A stretch of 64,000 nucleotides of DNA from Quisquiliibacterium transsilvanicum (GTDB lineage Bacteria > Pseudomonadota > Gammaproteobacteria > Burkholderiales > Burkholderiaceae_E), in contig NZ_JACHGB010000002.1 in the NCBI RefSeq assembly GCF_014202215.1, forward strand, positions 186,001 through 250,000, in the 5' to 3' direction. The notes beneath the pieces are model-generated. The model did no database searches, had not been told where the DNA came from, and was given only the letters and a program-made list of their open reading frames with translations. This document shows positions 26,101-35,273 of this stretch, in pieces. The position numbers and the translations under genes were made by a program. Within the stretch, counting starts at the first letter, position 1; each line of letters begins with the position of its first letter.

Positions 26101-26735
26101 TCCAGGCCCATCGCCGCGATGTCGAGGCCTTGCCTGATACCGGTGTGCCCGGCGAGCTGCGCCGCGAACTGGCGGAGGACTTGGGCGCCTTGTCAGAGCG
26201 CCTGGGCAAGGAAGACTTCTACAAGCACACCGCCGACTTCAACTCCCAGCTGACCCATCTGCGGGGCCGGGTGCGCGACGCGGTCATCACCTTGTCCGAC
26301 CAGCAGAAGCTCCGCCTGAAAGAAGGCGTCGAGGACTTGCAGCGCATCCCCGAGTGGGAGGAGCTGACGCAGGAGGAACGCGGCAACGCCGTGAACCGGC
26401 TGGATGGGCTGGCGCTGGACGCCACGCAGGATCTTTCTGGGCTGAAGAAGCTGCTGGCCCGCGACTACGACATCAACAGCACCCTGGAGGAGCTGAAGCG
26501 CTCGATTCAGCGCCAAGGCCAGGAACGCCTGCGCCAGCGCATGGAGGAAGAACGGGCCAAGTCTGGGGAGAAGGGACCGTCCAAACTCACCAGGAAGGTT
26601 GCCGTGCCGGCCAAGATCACCACGGCAGCCGACATCGACGCCGTCATCCAGCAACTCCACGAGATCAAGGCACAGGTCGGCCTTTACTCGGAGATTGAGG
26701 TGACCTTCTCGGTCGGCAATGGAGGTGAGCAGTAA
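23103..26735 (+). CDS. brxC: BREX ATPase BrxC
   Basis: A 1210-residue AAA-type ATPase. The P-loop SGFYGSGKSSFTKYLGLAF lies at about residues 72-90, and IIFIVDEVGQYVASRDNL near 260 supplies Walker B. Long helical regions and a charged coiled coil (about 1100-1170) follow. BrxC (PglY-like) is essential for both methylation-linked and exclusion activities in BREX. The length is normal. It ends with TAA directly abutting the pglX ATG. Confidence 0.95.
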   Translation: MTIRSLFDPSKDIYRTIEKVITYGASQEGRLKAEISEYVVTESIEEQFRKLLDRMQLAMESGGENEIGVWVSGFYGSGKSSFTKYLGLAFDDQRTIDGTPFIKYLQDRLHKPQTKALLSTVAQRFPAAVVMLDLASEMLAGATMEDVSTVLYFKVLQWAGYSRNLKVAAFERMVEKDGRTPELHERIAKALPGATWARVQNNPLAIDGLIPKIAHEMYPALFPEAKSFSSSTDGFFQFEDQRVQEMIDIVREKSGKQNIIFIVDEVGQYVASRDNLILNLDGLAKNLKRLGDGKAWIISTAQQTLTEDDPRAALNSDKLYKLKDRFPIQIDLESSDIKEICYRRLLGKSPAGETELGKLFDAHGQALRHNTKLQDAKYYDADFSKASFTNLYPFLPAHFDILLHLLGALAKSTGGIGLRSAIKVIQDVLKGEGGSKAMADQPVGWLATTVTLYDELEKDIRRAFPSVHQSVGKVQIRFPDSQLHQDIAKSVAVLQILGNLPVTVQNVASLMHPSVTAPSQLDTVKKAVEDMLNDVHVPLGEKDGNLVFLSERLRDIEQERGAIALRTVDVRRIFNDALRESFDPLPRVSLHGTMAVATGLKTQAGSAITSLAGDTNTIQTVVELVPASDYDTAKNRMLDDSRSRAGRNIIGLLARANPDLDDLANEIYRCQRIAELHRNEPDQEVKDYCSGQLDRAAKLATQLQSKIKQTLQSGSFVFRGQATAVSALDADLLEAAKKLLVDVADQVFDRYVEAPVRAGTDTAEKFLKVANPAAIGSSLDPLGLVQTVAGRASFKTDHKAMISIRDYIDKRGTVDGKRLLDDFSSDPFGWSPDTTRYIVAAMLMAGEIKLKVSGREVTAAGQQAIDALKTNNSFKQIGVSLRDERPSIETLGRAAERLTELVGDMVIPLEQEISKAAAKHFPRFQHDYGSLAEKLSGLGLAGSDRVRTLNQDIADVLFTDASDAPQRLGAETSAIYDNLKWALEVKRALDNGLDATLRDLQAHRRDVEALPDTGVPGELRRELAEDLGALSERLGKEDFYKHTADFNSQLTHLRGRVRDAVITLSDQQKLRLKEGVEDLQRIPEWEELTQEERGNAVNRLDGLALDATQDLSGLKKLLARDYDINSTLEELKRSIQRQGQERLRQRMEEERAKSGEKGPSKLTRKVAVPAKITTAADIDAVIQQLHEIKAQVGLYSEIEVTFSVGNGGEQ

Positions 26736-28628
26736 ATGGCGTTCGACCAAACAACAAGAAACCGCCTTCAGCGCTTCGTCAACGACGCGCGCCGGGTGCT
26801 GGAAGAAGAGTTCACCCGCCAACTGCAGAACGACTACGGCATGGACCCGAATGCGGGGTCTGTTGCTGATTTGTCCAGCCTGCGACACATCAACGACGCG
26901 CAGCGCGAAACCGCCCGCATCCTCCGCGACACCTTGGCGCACTACACCGCCAGTGGCGACATGAACGCCAGCCAGGGGCTGGATCGCATCGTGCGCGAAC
27001 AGGCCTTCACCGTGCTAAATCGACTGGCCGCCCTGCGGATGGCAGAGTCACGTGGGCTGCTGGTTGAGTCGGTTGGCAACGGCTTCCAGGCCAAGGGCTT
27101 TCAGCTCTATGCCCGCCTGGCCGGCACCGGCCTGGGCGAAACGGGTGATGCCTACCGCGTGTATCTGTTCAGCGTGTTCGATGAACTCGCACAAGACCTG
27201 CCAGGCCTATTCGACCGCTACTCCCCGCAGGGGCGCCTGTTCCCCCGCGAGTCCGCGCTGCTGCAAGTCCTGAACCTGATCAACGACGCCGACATCGCCC
27301 CGCTGTGGAGCGAGGACGAAACCATCGGCTGGATCTACCAGTATTTCAACTCGAAGGAAGAGCGCAAAGCGATGCGCGATGCCAGCCAGGCGCCTCGCAA
27401 CAGCCGCGAATTGGCGGTGCGCAACCAGTTCTTCACGCCGCGCTATGTAGTCGAGTTTTTGGTGGACAACACTCTCGGGCGTCTCTGGTTCAACGCCACG
27501 GGCGGGGCCACCGGCCTGCGCGAGCGCTGCCAGTACCTGCTGGTGAAACCTGACGAAACGCCACAAGCTGTCACCAAGCTGCGTGACCCGCGCACACTGA
27601 AGCTGCTGGACCCGGCCTGCGGCTCCATGCACTTTGGGCTGTATGCCTTCGATCTCTTTGCCGAGATCTATCGCGAAGCCTGGGTCTGGGAGCATCAGCA
27701 TGGGCCCGGCTCGCTGGATGTGTCCACCCAGCCTCAGGCCGCGTTCAAGCCATTGAGCCAGACCTACGAGGATGAGGCAGCTTTTCTACGAGACGTGCCG
27801 CGCCTGATCATTGAGCACAACATCTATGGCGTAGACATCGACCCGCGCGCTGCGCAGATAGCTTCGCTGGCGCTGTGGCTGCGGGCGCAGCGTGCATGGC
27901 ACGATGCCGGTGTAAAGGCCAAAGACCGCCCCCTGATTGGGCGAGGTCATGTGGTTGCCGCTACCGCGCCGCCGGCGGAGCGAGAACTGCGTCAGCAGTT
28001 CGCGGCCAACCTCGACCAGCGCGATGCCGAACTATTCGAGAAGACCTTGCAACTGCTTAAGGGCCTGCCGGAACTGGGCGTCCTGCTCCAGGTCGAGCGC
28101 GAGCTACCGCTCTTGATCCGCCAAGTCTACGTCGGCAAAGGCACGGGCCTGTTTGCCGACCAGGAGCAAGCAAACTGGCAGCAAGCAGAAGCGCGTCTGC
28201 GTGCGGCACTCAATGAGTTCGCTCAGGCGGCAAAGTCGACGTATCAGGGACGCCTATTTGCGCAGGATGCATTGCAGGGGCTGCGGCTGATCGATCTGTG
28301 CCGTGAAGTGTTTGACGTAGTCGTTATGAACCCGCCCTTTGGTGCTTTGGCCGCCAACACCAAAGACCAACTTGCCAAAGCCTACCCGCGAAGCAAGAAC
28401 GACCTACTGGCCATCATGGTCGAGCGTGGCCTTGAAATGCTGCGCGCTGGCGGACGCATCGGCGCCATCACCTCGCGCACTTGCTTCTTCCTGTCCAGCT
28501 TCCAGAAATGGCGCGAGGACGTGGTGCTCGGCATCGGTCGTCCCGAGGCGATGGCCGACCTGGGCTTTGGAGTGATGGACGATGCCATGGTGGAGGCAGC
28601 CGCCTATGTATTGGAGAAGCAGGCATGA
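26736..28628 (+). CDS. pglX: BREX adenine methyltransferase PglX, N-terminal part
   Basis: 630 residues carrying the catalytic half of PglX: SAM-binding motif LLDPACGSMHFGLYAFDLF near 292 and the adenine-MTase motif NPPFG at 532-536. PglX/BrxX methylates host BREX sites (N6-adenine) as the self mark. Usual PglX proteins are about 1200 residues in one chain. Here the reading stops after AAAYVLEKQA, and the next frame opens at an overlapping ATG (ATGA), shifted by -1. No homopolymer run lies at the junction. See the C-terminal part. Confidence 0.93.
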   Translation: MAFDQTTRNRLQRFVNDARRVLEEEFTRQLQNDYGMDPNAGSVADLSSLRHINDAQRETARILRDTLAHYTASGDMNASQGLDRIVREQAFTVLNRLAALRMAESRGLLVESVGNGFQAKGFQLYARLAGTGLGETGDAYRVYLFSVFDELAQDLPGLFDRYSPQGRLFPRESALLQVLNLINDADIAPLWSEDETIGWIYQYFNSKEERKAMRDASQAPRNSRELAVRNQFFTPRYVVEFLVDNTLGRLWFNATGGATGLRERCQYLLVKPDETPQAVTKLRDPRTLKLLDPACGSMHFGLYAFDLFAEIYREAWVWEHQHGPGSLDVSTQPQAAFKPLSQTYEDEAAFLRDVPRLIIEHNIYGVDIDPRAAQIASLALWLRAQRAWHDAGVKAKDRPLIGRGHVVAATAPPAERELRQQFAANLDQRDAELFEKTLQLLKGLPELGVLLQVERELPLLIRQVYVGKGTGLFADQEQANWQQAEARLRAALNEFAQAAKSTYQGRLFAQDALQGLRLIDLCREVFDVVVMNPPFGALAANTKDQLAKAYPRSKNDLLAIMVERGLEMLRAGGRIGAITSRTCFFLSSFQKWREDVVLGIGRPEAMADLGFGVMDDAMVEAAAYVLEKQA

Positions 28629-30529
28629 CTACATTTGTGCGACTGCTCGTCGAAAACGACAAAGCCACAGATTTGCTGGAGAGCTGTGCTGCGCTCCGGT
28701 CGGGCAAACAAAGCGCCAGAGTCTTTGAAGTAGCGCCAAACTCCTTTCGAGCAGTGCCTGGCGCTCCATTTGCTTACTGGGTTAGCGAAGCTGTAAGAAG
28801 TATCTTTAAGAGATGGAGCGCCTTTGAACAGGATGGGCGAGCCGTTCGTCAAGGCATGGCTACCGCTGATGACTTCCGATTTGTCCGTGGATGGTGGGAG
28901 GTCGAATCGAGCAATGATCGCTGGCCTGGTTTCGCCAAAGGTGGGGCATATTCTGCGTTTTATGCCGACCTCTATTTGGTGGGAAACTGGAAAAATGACG
29001 GCGAACAGATACGAAACTTCTTCGATCCAAAAACGGGGAAGCTAAATTCTCGTCCGCAGAGTACGGATTTCTATAGAAGACCTGGCCTAACGTGGCCGCT
29101 TCGCGCAAGAAAGTTCTGCCCACAAGTGCTTCCCGCTGATGCCGTGATTAGCGTCCGTGGCTCGGGCATTTTCTCTGAGAATCCGCTCTTATATTTGGGC
29201 TTGTTCTCGAGCAGTGCTGTCGATCTTTTGTTGCGAATGTTGTCTGGTCGAGAGGGTCACCCGCAATATGACATGGGCGACATCTCTGCACTACCGCTTC
29301 CACCGGTGGCGCAAGAAGTCTCAAGCACTATTGAGAGACTTGCCCTACGTGGCTGGTCGCTCAAGCGCACGCTGGACACCATCGAAGAGACTTCTCACGC
29401 GTTTGCGCTGCCTGCCGCGCTGCGCTCTCGCCTTGGCGATTACGACCCGCCCGCAATTGAAGCAGAGCTTGTTCGGATCCAAGCTGAGATCGACGCCATC
29501 GCCTTCGATCTTTATGGCTTCAGCGAGGCTGACCGCGCAGCGGTGCAAGCTAGTCAGGGCGCAGCCAACGAAGATGGTTCCGGAGCGAGCGATGACCAGG
29601 ACGACGAGGCCAGCGGCGACGAAGACAGCGCTGCCCCCATCGACCACACAGCGGGCCTGTTAAGTTGGGCCCTCGGTGTGGCCTTCGGTCGTTTCGACTG
29701 GCGCTTGGCTACCGGTGAGCGTGCTGCACCTGCCGAGCCAGAACCTTTCGACCCACTGCCGGCGAAAAGCCCCGGCATGTTGCCCGATGGCGCGGCGCCG
29801 TTTCACGCCCACGCCGGGATCCTGGTGGATGACCCTGGCCATCCGCACGACCTGGCACGTCTTGTTGAAGAGGTGCTCGCCCGTGTCGAGGCTCCTGTGC
29901 CGGAAGATCTGCGCCGCTGGCTGCAACGTGACTTCTTCGCCTTCCATCTGCAGCGCTACTCCAAGAGCCGCCGCAAGGCGCCCATCTACTGGCCGCTGAG
30001 CACGACGTCCGGCAGTTATACGCTGTGGGTCTATTACCCCAGCCTCACCAGCCAGACGCTGTACACGTCGATCAACGACTTCGTCGAGCCCAAGCTCAAA
30101 CAGGTCGGCTCTGACGTGTCGGTGCTCCGCAACAAGGGTACAGCCCGCACTCGCGACGACGAAAAGCAGTTCGAGGCCCTGCAAGCCTTCGAGCTGGAGC
30201 TGATCGAGTTGCGCGACACCCTGCTCAAGCTGGCGCCTGACTACAAACCCAACCACGACGACGGTGTGCAGATCACCTCGGCACCCCTGTGGCCGTTGTT
30301 TCGTCACAAGCCCTGGCAGAAGGTGCTCAAAGACACCTGGGCCAAGCTGGAAAAAGGCGACTACGACTGGGCGCATCTGGCCATGAACTACTGGCCAGAC
30401 CGCGTGCGCGAGAAGTGCAAGACGGACAAGTCGCTGGCCATCGCCCATGGTCTGGAGCATCTGTACATCGAGTCTGAGGCACAGCCCAAGAAGACGCGTG
30501 GACGCAAGAAGGCGGGAGGCGATGAATGA
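28625..30529 (+). CDS. BREX PglX, C-terminal part (separate reading frame)
   Basis: 634 residues that look like the target-recognition and C-terminal half of PglX (MTTFVRLLVENDKATDLLES, then DFRFVRGWWEVE and ENPLLYLGLFSSSAVDLLLR). The two parts together give ~1264 residues, the expected length. The start ATG overlaps the stop of the first part by four bases, so a two-subunit methyltransferase is possible. The frame is also open upstream to 28481, as expected if one ancestral gene was broken by a frameshift. An acidic Asp/Glu-rich linker lies near residues 315-340. The stop overlaps pglZ. Confidence 0.88.
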   Translation: MTTFVRLLVENDKATDLLESCAALRSGKQSARVFEVAPNSFRAVPGAPFAYWVSEAVRSIFKRWSAFEQDGRAVRQGMATADDFRFVRGWWEVESSNDRWPGFAKGGAYSAFYADLYLVGNWKNDGEQIRNFFDPKTGKLNSRPQSTDFYRRPGLTWPLRARKFCPQVLPADAVISVRGSGIFSENPLLYLGLFSSSAVDLLLRMLSGREGHPQYDMGDISALPLPPVAQEVSSTIERLALRGWSLKRTLDTIEETSHAFALPAALRSRLGDYDPPAIEAELVRIQAEIDAIAFDLYGFSEADRAAVQASQGAANEDGSGASDDQDDEASGDEDSAAPIDHTAGLLSWALGVAFGRFDWRLATGERAAPAEPEPFDPLPAKSPGMLPDGAAPFHAHAGILVDDPGHPHDLARLVEEVLARVEAPVPEDLRRWLQRDFFAFHLQRYSKSRRKAPIYWPLSTTSGSYTLWVYYPSLTSQTLYTSINDFVEPKLKQVGSDVSVLRNKGTARTRDDEKQFEALQAFELELIELRDTLLKLAPDYKPNHDDGVQITSAPLWPLFRHKPWQKVLKDTWAKLEKGDYDWAHLAMNYWPDRVREKCKTDKSLAIAHGLEHLYIESEAQPKKTRGRKKAGGDE

Positions 30530-33063
30530 GCATTGCTGAATTCATCCGCGAGAGCGTGCTGCGGCCCCGCCTGAAGCAGGCTGGTGCGCTGGTGGTGTAC
30601 GACGCCGATAGGCGCTACCGCGAGCAGTGCTTCGATCTGGCCGGCGACAAGGTTCGGGTCGTGGACGCGTCCGAGAGCAGCATCGAAAGCCGCGAAGCGG
30701 CGCTGTTGGCGCTACGCGAGGTTGGGCACCCCCAGACACCGGTAGACGGCGTCTTGATCTACGTACCCCGCAAGCGACCAGAATCCGACGAGGACAAGCA
30801 AGCCGACCCGTTTGCGCTCTACGCCGAATGCGGCGCAGTGTTCCCGCAAGACGATGGTGATGAGTACCTGAGCCTCTGCCTGCGCGCCAGGCCGGATCAC
30901 GCCACCGAGATCCGTCAGGTGTTCGCCAACTCCTCAGGTGGGCCGACCTTTGCCGTGATCGACGCCATCGGCGGCGGCGTGAGTTGGCCCCACCTCAGGG
31001 CCACGCTGCGAGTCGAATCCGGCCGGGAGATTCTGGCTGCGCTGCTGGCGCCCAGTGGCGCGCAAACGACTGCTCTCAAGGAGCAAGAAGGCTGGGTACA
31101 GGAGGCACGCGACTTCCTCCGCGCCACTTTGGGCCTGAGCCTGAAGACACGGGGCAAGACCTGGTCGGCCCTGGCGGACGAGCTTTGGCGCTACGTGTTG
31201 TTCAGCGAGTTCGTGTTTGATTTGCCAGTCGCATTGCCTGCCACCCTCCAAGGGGTGCCGCACGCACCGATGGAGGCCAGGCCGATTGTCGAGGATGTGT
31301 GCGACCGGCTGCGCAGCGACCCGAAGTCGTGTGCCATCTACATCGAGCGGGCCGAAGCCATCGAGGCAGAGCTCAACCTGAGCGACCTATGCGGCGCAAT
31401 CGAAGACCTGGGCGAGCGCGACACATTCCCCTTCGAGGAACGGACCTTCCTGCGCACCGCCATCAAGGGAATCGTGACGGGCGACACGGATGCCACGCGC
31501 CGTGTGCTGACCCGCCAGAAGAGTTCCGTCTGGCTGGGCAAGGGGGAGAGCCAGGCGCAGTGGGACTTGATCCGCGCGGGCCTCAGCCTTGTCGAGGCGT
31601 GCGATGACTTTGAGCGCCAGTTGCCGGATCACGCCCGTTCACAGGCAGAACTGATCGACTTCTACCTGGGTAGCCTGCGCGAAGCAGACCGCCTGCAGCG
31701 TGAGTTTGAACAGGCTGCCGGTGACTTCCTGGACCAGCACGGTTTGATGCACGAGGTGATCGGCCAGGCACGGGCGCGTTATCGGCGCCTGGCAGAGAAG
31801 GTTCAAGGCGTGTTCGTGAAGCACGTCGAGACCGCCGGGTGGCCGCCAGCCGGCCGGCTGGCCAACGCCGATGCCTTCGATCGCCTGGTGGCGGACCGTC
31901 TCAAGGAGAGCGGGCGCAAGGTGGCTTACCTGATGGTGGACGCCCTGCGCTACGAGCTGGGCGTGGCCCTGGAGAAGCTGCTGGCGGAGGATGGACCGGT
32001 CGAGCTGCAGGCCGCTTACGCGCAGTTGCCGACCATCACCCTGGTGGGCATGGCCAGCTTGCTGCCTGGAGCGCGAGCTGGCCTGACCCTCTCACTGGAG
32101 AACGACGCCCCAGTGCCTAAGCTGGCGGGAGCGCCCGTGGGCAACGTCGCGCAGCGCATGAGCGTACTGTCGAAGCGGTACGGAGATCGTTTCGAAGAGA
32201 TGCCCCTCAATGATTTCGTGCGGGGCAAGCCGAAGATCGCGGAGACCGTCGACCTGCTGGTGCTGCGATCGACCGAGATCGACAGTCAGCTTGAAAGCAA
32301 CCCGGAGACCACCCTCGGGTTGATCCCGGGCACGCTGAAGCTGATCCGCGTGGCGCTGCACAAGCTGCGTGGGATGGGTTTCAAGGAAGCGGTCATCGTG
32401 ACCGACCACGGCTTCTTCCTAAACGCACAGGCCGAGGCGGGCGACGTGTGCGTCAAGCCCCAGGGCACATGGCCGGTGAACGCGCATGACCGCATGATGC
32501 TGGGCACCGGCTCCTCTGACGGGCACAGCCTGGTGGTCGGCGCTGAGAAGGTCGGCATCCGGGGTGACTTCGCTCAGGTGGCCATGCCCCGCAGCATGGC
32601 TCCGTACCGATCAGGCCACCTGTACTTCCACGGCGGGGCTTCGCTCGCAGAGGCTGTCGTGCCAGTGCTGGTGGCGCGCCTGGATACCGCATCGCACGCC
32701 GAGCAGCGCAAGGTGATGGTCGAACTGACCTACAAGAACGGGGCCAAGCGCATCACGACGCGGCTGCCGGTCATCGAGGTCGTGTTGGTCTCTGACGACA
32801 TGTTCTCGCAGGACGTGAGCCTCGAGATCTTGCTGGAGGCACAGGACAGCAAGGGCAATGTGGTCGGCGAACCGCGCCCCGGTGGCGATGTGAACCCCGC
32901 CACCCGGACGGTGACCCTGATGCCGGGTCAGCGCAAGCAGATTGCACTGCGCATGGACGACGAGTTCAGGGGCAAGTTCTCGGTCAAGGCGCTCAACCCG
33001 ACGACGCTGGCACTGGCGTCAAAAGGCAGTGAACTGGCCCTCGAAACCGATTACACGGAGTGA
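30526..33063 (+). CDS. pglZ: BREX phosphatase-domain protein PglZ
   Basis: An 845-residue protein with the PglZ alkaline-phosphatase-like domain: VAYLMVDALRYELGVALEKL (metal site D472), VIVTDHGFFLNAQ (D627-H628) and YFHGGASLAEAVVPVLVAR. PglZ is the hallmark gene of all BREX systems; metal-dependent nuclease activity has been reported for a homologue. The N-terminal ~450 residues are helical. Start and stop overlap the neighbouring genes (ATGA, GTGA). Confidence 0.95.
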   Translation: MSIAEFIRESVLRPRLKQAGALVVYDADRRYREQCFDLAGDKVRVVDASESSIESREAALLALREVGHPQTPVDGVLIYVPRKRPESDEDKQADPFALYAECGAVFPQDDGDEYLSLCLRARPDHATEIRQVFANSSGGPTFAVIDAIGGGVSWPHLRATLRVESGREILAALLAPSGAQTTALKEQEGWVQEARDFLRATLGLSLKTRGKTWSALADELWRYVLFSEFVFDLPVALPATLQGVPHAPMEARPIVEDVCDRLRSDPKSCAIYIERAEAIEAELNLSDLCGAIEDLGERDTFPFEERTFLRTAIKGIVTGDTDATRRVLTRQKSSVWLGKGESQAQWDLIRAGLSLVEACDDFERQLPDHARSQAELIDFYLGSLREADRLQREFEQAAGDFLDQHGLMHEVIGQARARYRRLAEKVQGVFVKHVETAGWPPAGRLANADAFDRLVADRLKESGRKVAYLMVDALRYELGVALEKLLAEDGPVELQAAYAQLPTITLVGMASLLPGARAGLTLSLENDAPVPKLAGAPVGNVAQRMSVLSKRYGDRFEEMPLNDFVRGKPKIAETVDLLVLRSTEIDSQLESNPETTLGLIPGTLKLIRVALHKLRGMGFKEAVIVTDHGFFLNAQAEAGDVCVKPQGTWPVNAHDRMMLGTGSSDGHSLVVGAEKVGIRGDFAQVAMPRSMAPYRSGHLYFHGGASLAEAVVPVLVARLDTASHAEQRKVMVELTYKNGAKRITTRLPVIEVVLVSDDMFSQDVSLEILLEAQDSKGNVVGEPRPGGDVNPATRTVTLMPGQRKQIALRMDDEFRGKFSVKALNPTTLALASKGSELALETDYTE

Positions 33064-35177
33064 GCCTGATGGACGAACTCGACAAGAAACTGAACGAGAC
33101 CTTCGACGGCAAGGTGCTGCGCAAGGACCTGCTGCACCGGATCAAGAAGGGCACCAACGTCCCAACCTTCGTGCTGGAGTTCCTGCTGGCCAAGTATTGC
33201 GCCAGCAATGACCAGGCCGAACTCGACGCTGGCATGGAGGCCGTGCTGTCCTCGCTCCAGGAGAACTACGTTCGCCCGGATGAGGCCAATGCCGCGCAGT
33301 CCAAGGTGGCCACCAAAGGCAAGCACCGGTTCATCGACAAGGTTCACGTCCGCTACGTCGAGAAAGAGAAGCGGCACTGGGCATCGTTGGAGAACTTCAA
33401 CTCCCAGCGCATCGCGATCGGCGAGAAGTTCTACCGGGACAACGACCGCCTTCTGGAGGGTGGGATCTGGGCCGAAGTGACGCTGGTGCACAACGACATC
33501 GACGAGGACGACTATGCGTTCTCCATCGAAGATTTGCGTCCGATTCAGCTCACCCGGTTTGACTTCTCGCGCTATACCGAAGGCCGCGCCGCGTTCACCC
33601 GCGACGAATGGCTGGCGGCGGTGTTGCGGTCGGTCGGCCTGGAGCCGACGAAGCTGTCGCACCGCGTGAAGATGCACTTCATCGCCCGCTTGGCCGCCCT
33701 TGTAGAGCCGAACTACAACTACATCGAGCTGGGGCCGCGTGGCACAGGCAAGTCCTACTTCTTCAGCGAGTTCTCGCCCTACGCGACCCTGATCTCGGGC
33801 GGGCAAGCCACCAAGGCCACGCTGTTCTACAACAACGCCCGCCGTAAGGTGGGCTTGGTGGGCTACTGGGACACGGTGGCCTTCGACGAGGTGGGCGGGA
33901 TCAAGGTTCGCGATCCGGACACCATCCAGATCATGAAGGACTTCATGGCCAACGGGCGCTTCTCGCGGGGCGCCGAGGTCATCGCAGACGCCAGCCTCAG
34001 CTTCGTCGGCAACATCGACGTCTCTGTGCAGCAGGTGGTGAACTCCAACGAGTACGACCTGTTTCAGCCGCTGCCGCCGGAACTTGATCTGGCTGTGATG
34101 GACCGCTTCGCGGCATACATCCCAGGCTGGGAGATGCCCAAGAACAGCAGCGAGTTCCTGACCAGCAACTACGGGTTCATCACTGACTACCTGGCCGAAG
34201 CCTTCCACTACCAGTTCAAGCACACGAACCGGTACGAAGAGGTCAGCAAGCGCATTCGGCTCGGCAAGGCAATCGAGGGGCGTGATGAGAAGGGCATCAA
34301 GAAGACCGTCTGCGCGTTCTTGAAGATCCTGCACCCGCACGGCCCGCCGACCGACGCCGAGTTCGAGGAATACGTGGCCTACGCGACCGAGTGCCGGCGT
34401 CGCGTCAAGGAGCAGATGAACAAGCGCAAGCCGGATGACGAGTTCGCGCGCATTGGTCTGTCTTACTTCAAAGCTGGCGGCGAAGAGGTTGTGGTGTTCT
34501 GCCCGGAGTCCAAGGACGCCATTGCCACACAAGAGCCGGCGCGCCGGAGGCTGCGACAGTCAGAAGGACAGCCGACAGAACCGGCTGAGCAGCCGCCTGC
34601 TGTGCAACCGGCACCGGCCGCAAAAGCGGCACACGCCGAGCCCACCGCTCCCCAGGCTACGGCACCGGTCAGCCCTGTCGCAGCACCAACCCCTTCGGCT
34701 GGCCCCAAAGAGCAGCACTTCACCATCCTCTATGGGGACACCGGGCATAGCTACGAGTCCATCATGGGGCCGTACCTGCAGGGTGCGAAGGCTGTGGTCA
34801 TCGAGGATCCGTACATTCGGCTGCAGCACCAGATCCAGAACTTTGTCCGGTTCTGCGAGACGGTGCTGAAAGCTGGCACGGTGAAGAAGATCTCCTTGAT
34901 CACAGGGCACGACGACAAGACCCCGCTGGCGGAGATGGCGGAAAAGCTGGAAGAGCTCAAGCAAAGCCTGCTGGAGGTTGATGTCGAGTTGGAGGTGAAG
35001 CTCAACCCCAACATCCACGACCGCGAGATCCGCCTGGACAACGGCTGGATCATCAAGATCGGCCGAGGCCTGGACTTCTATCAAAAGCCGTCGAGCTGGT
35101 TCGAGGTCGGCGCGCACGACCTGAACCTTCGCAAGTGCCTGGAGACCAAGGTGGACATCTTCAAGGCCCCAGCGTAG
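33060..35177 (+). CDS. brxL: BREX Lon-like AAA+ protein BrxL
   Basis: A 705-residue BrxL: N-terminus DELDKKLNETFDGKVLRKDL, AAA+ P-loop ELGPRGTGKSYFFSEFSPYA (near 225) and Walker B region GYWDTVAFDEVGGIKV (near 270). A Pro-Ala-rich linker (~490-555) leads to a C-terminal domain HFTILYGDTGHSYESIMGPY resembling the MIT C-terminal PLD-like domain. BrxL is the marker of type 1 BREX. GTG 33060 overlaps pglZ; ATG 33069 is an alternative. It is the last gene of the operon; a short CCGC/GCGG hairpin follows. Confidence 0.93.
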   Translation: MSLMDELDKKLNETFDGKVLRKDLLHRIKKGTNVPTFVLEFLLAKYCASNDQAELDAGMEAVLSSLQENYVRPDEANAAQSKVATKGKHRFIDKVHVRYVEKEKRHWASLENFNSQRIAIGEKFYRDNDRLLEGGIWAEVTLVHNDIDEDDYAFSIEDLRPIQLTRFDFSRYTEGRAAFTRDEWLAAVLRSVGLEPTKLSHRVKMHFIARLAALVEPNYNYIELGPRGTGKSYFFSEFSPYATLISGGQATKATLFYNNARRKVGLVGYWDTVAFDEVGGIKVRDPDTIQIMKDFMANGRFSRGAEVIADASLSFVGNIDVSVQQVVNSNEYDLFQPLPPELDLAVMDRFAAYIPGWEMPKNSSEFLTSNYGFITDYLAEAFHYQFKHTNRYEEVSKRIRLGKAIEGRDEKGIKKTVCAFLKILHPHGPPTDAEFEEYVAYATECRRRVKEQMNKRKPDDEFARIGLSYFKAGGEEVVVFCPESKDAIATQEPARRRLRQSEGQPTEPAEQPPAVQPAPAAKAAHAEPTAPQATAPVSPVAAPTPSAGPKEQHFTILYGDTGHSYESIMGPYLQGAKAVVIEDPYIRLQHQIQNFVRFCETVLKAGTVKKISLITGHDDKTPLAEMAEKLEELKQSLLEVDVELEVKLNPNIHDREIRLDNGWIIKIGRGLDFYQKPSSWFEVGAHDLNLRKCLETKVDIFKAPA

Positions 35178-35273
35178 GCCGCCTTCGCGGCTCGGTGTGC
35201 TATCCACTTGGCGAAAGGGAGTGGTTGCGCTTAGTGAAACACAGGGATGAGGCTCCCACCCGAAACAAGCGGC

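Noticed and set aside
24327-26111. Long minus-strand open frame opposite brxC
   Set aside because: No domain pattern; shadow of the BrxC codon usage. Similar shadows lie opposite brxL, ilvD, sulP and the CHAT gene.
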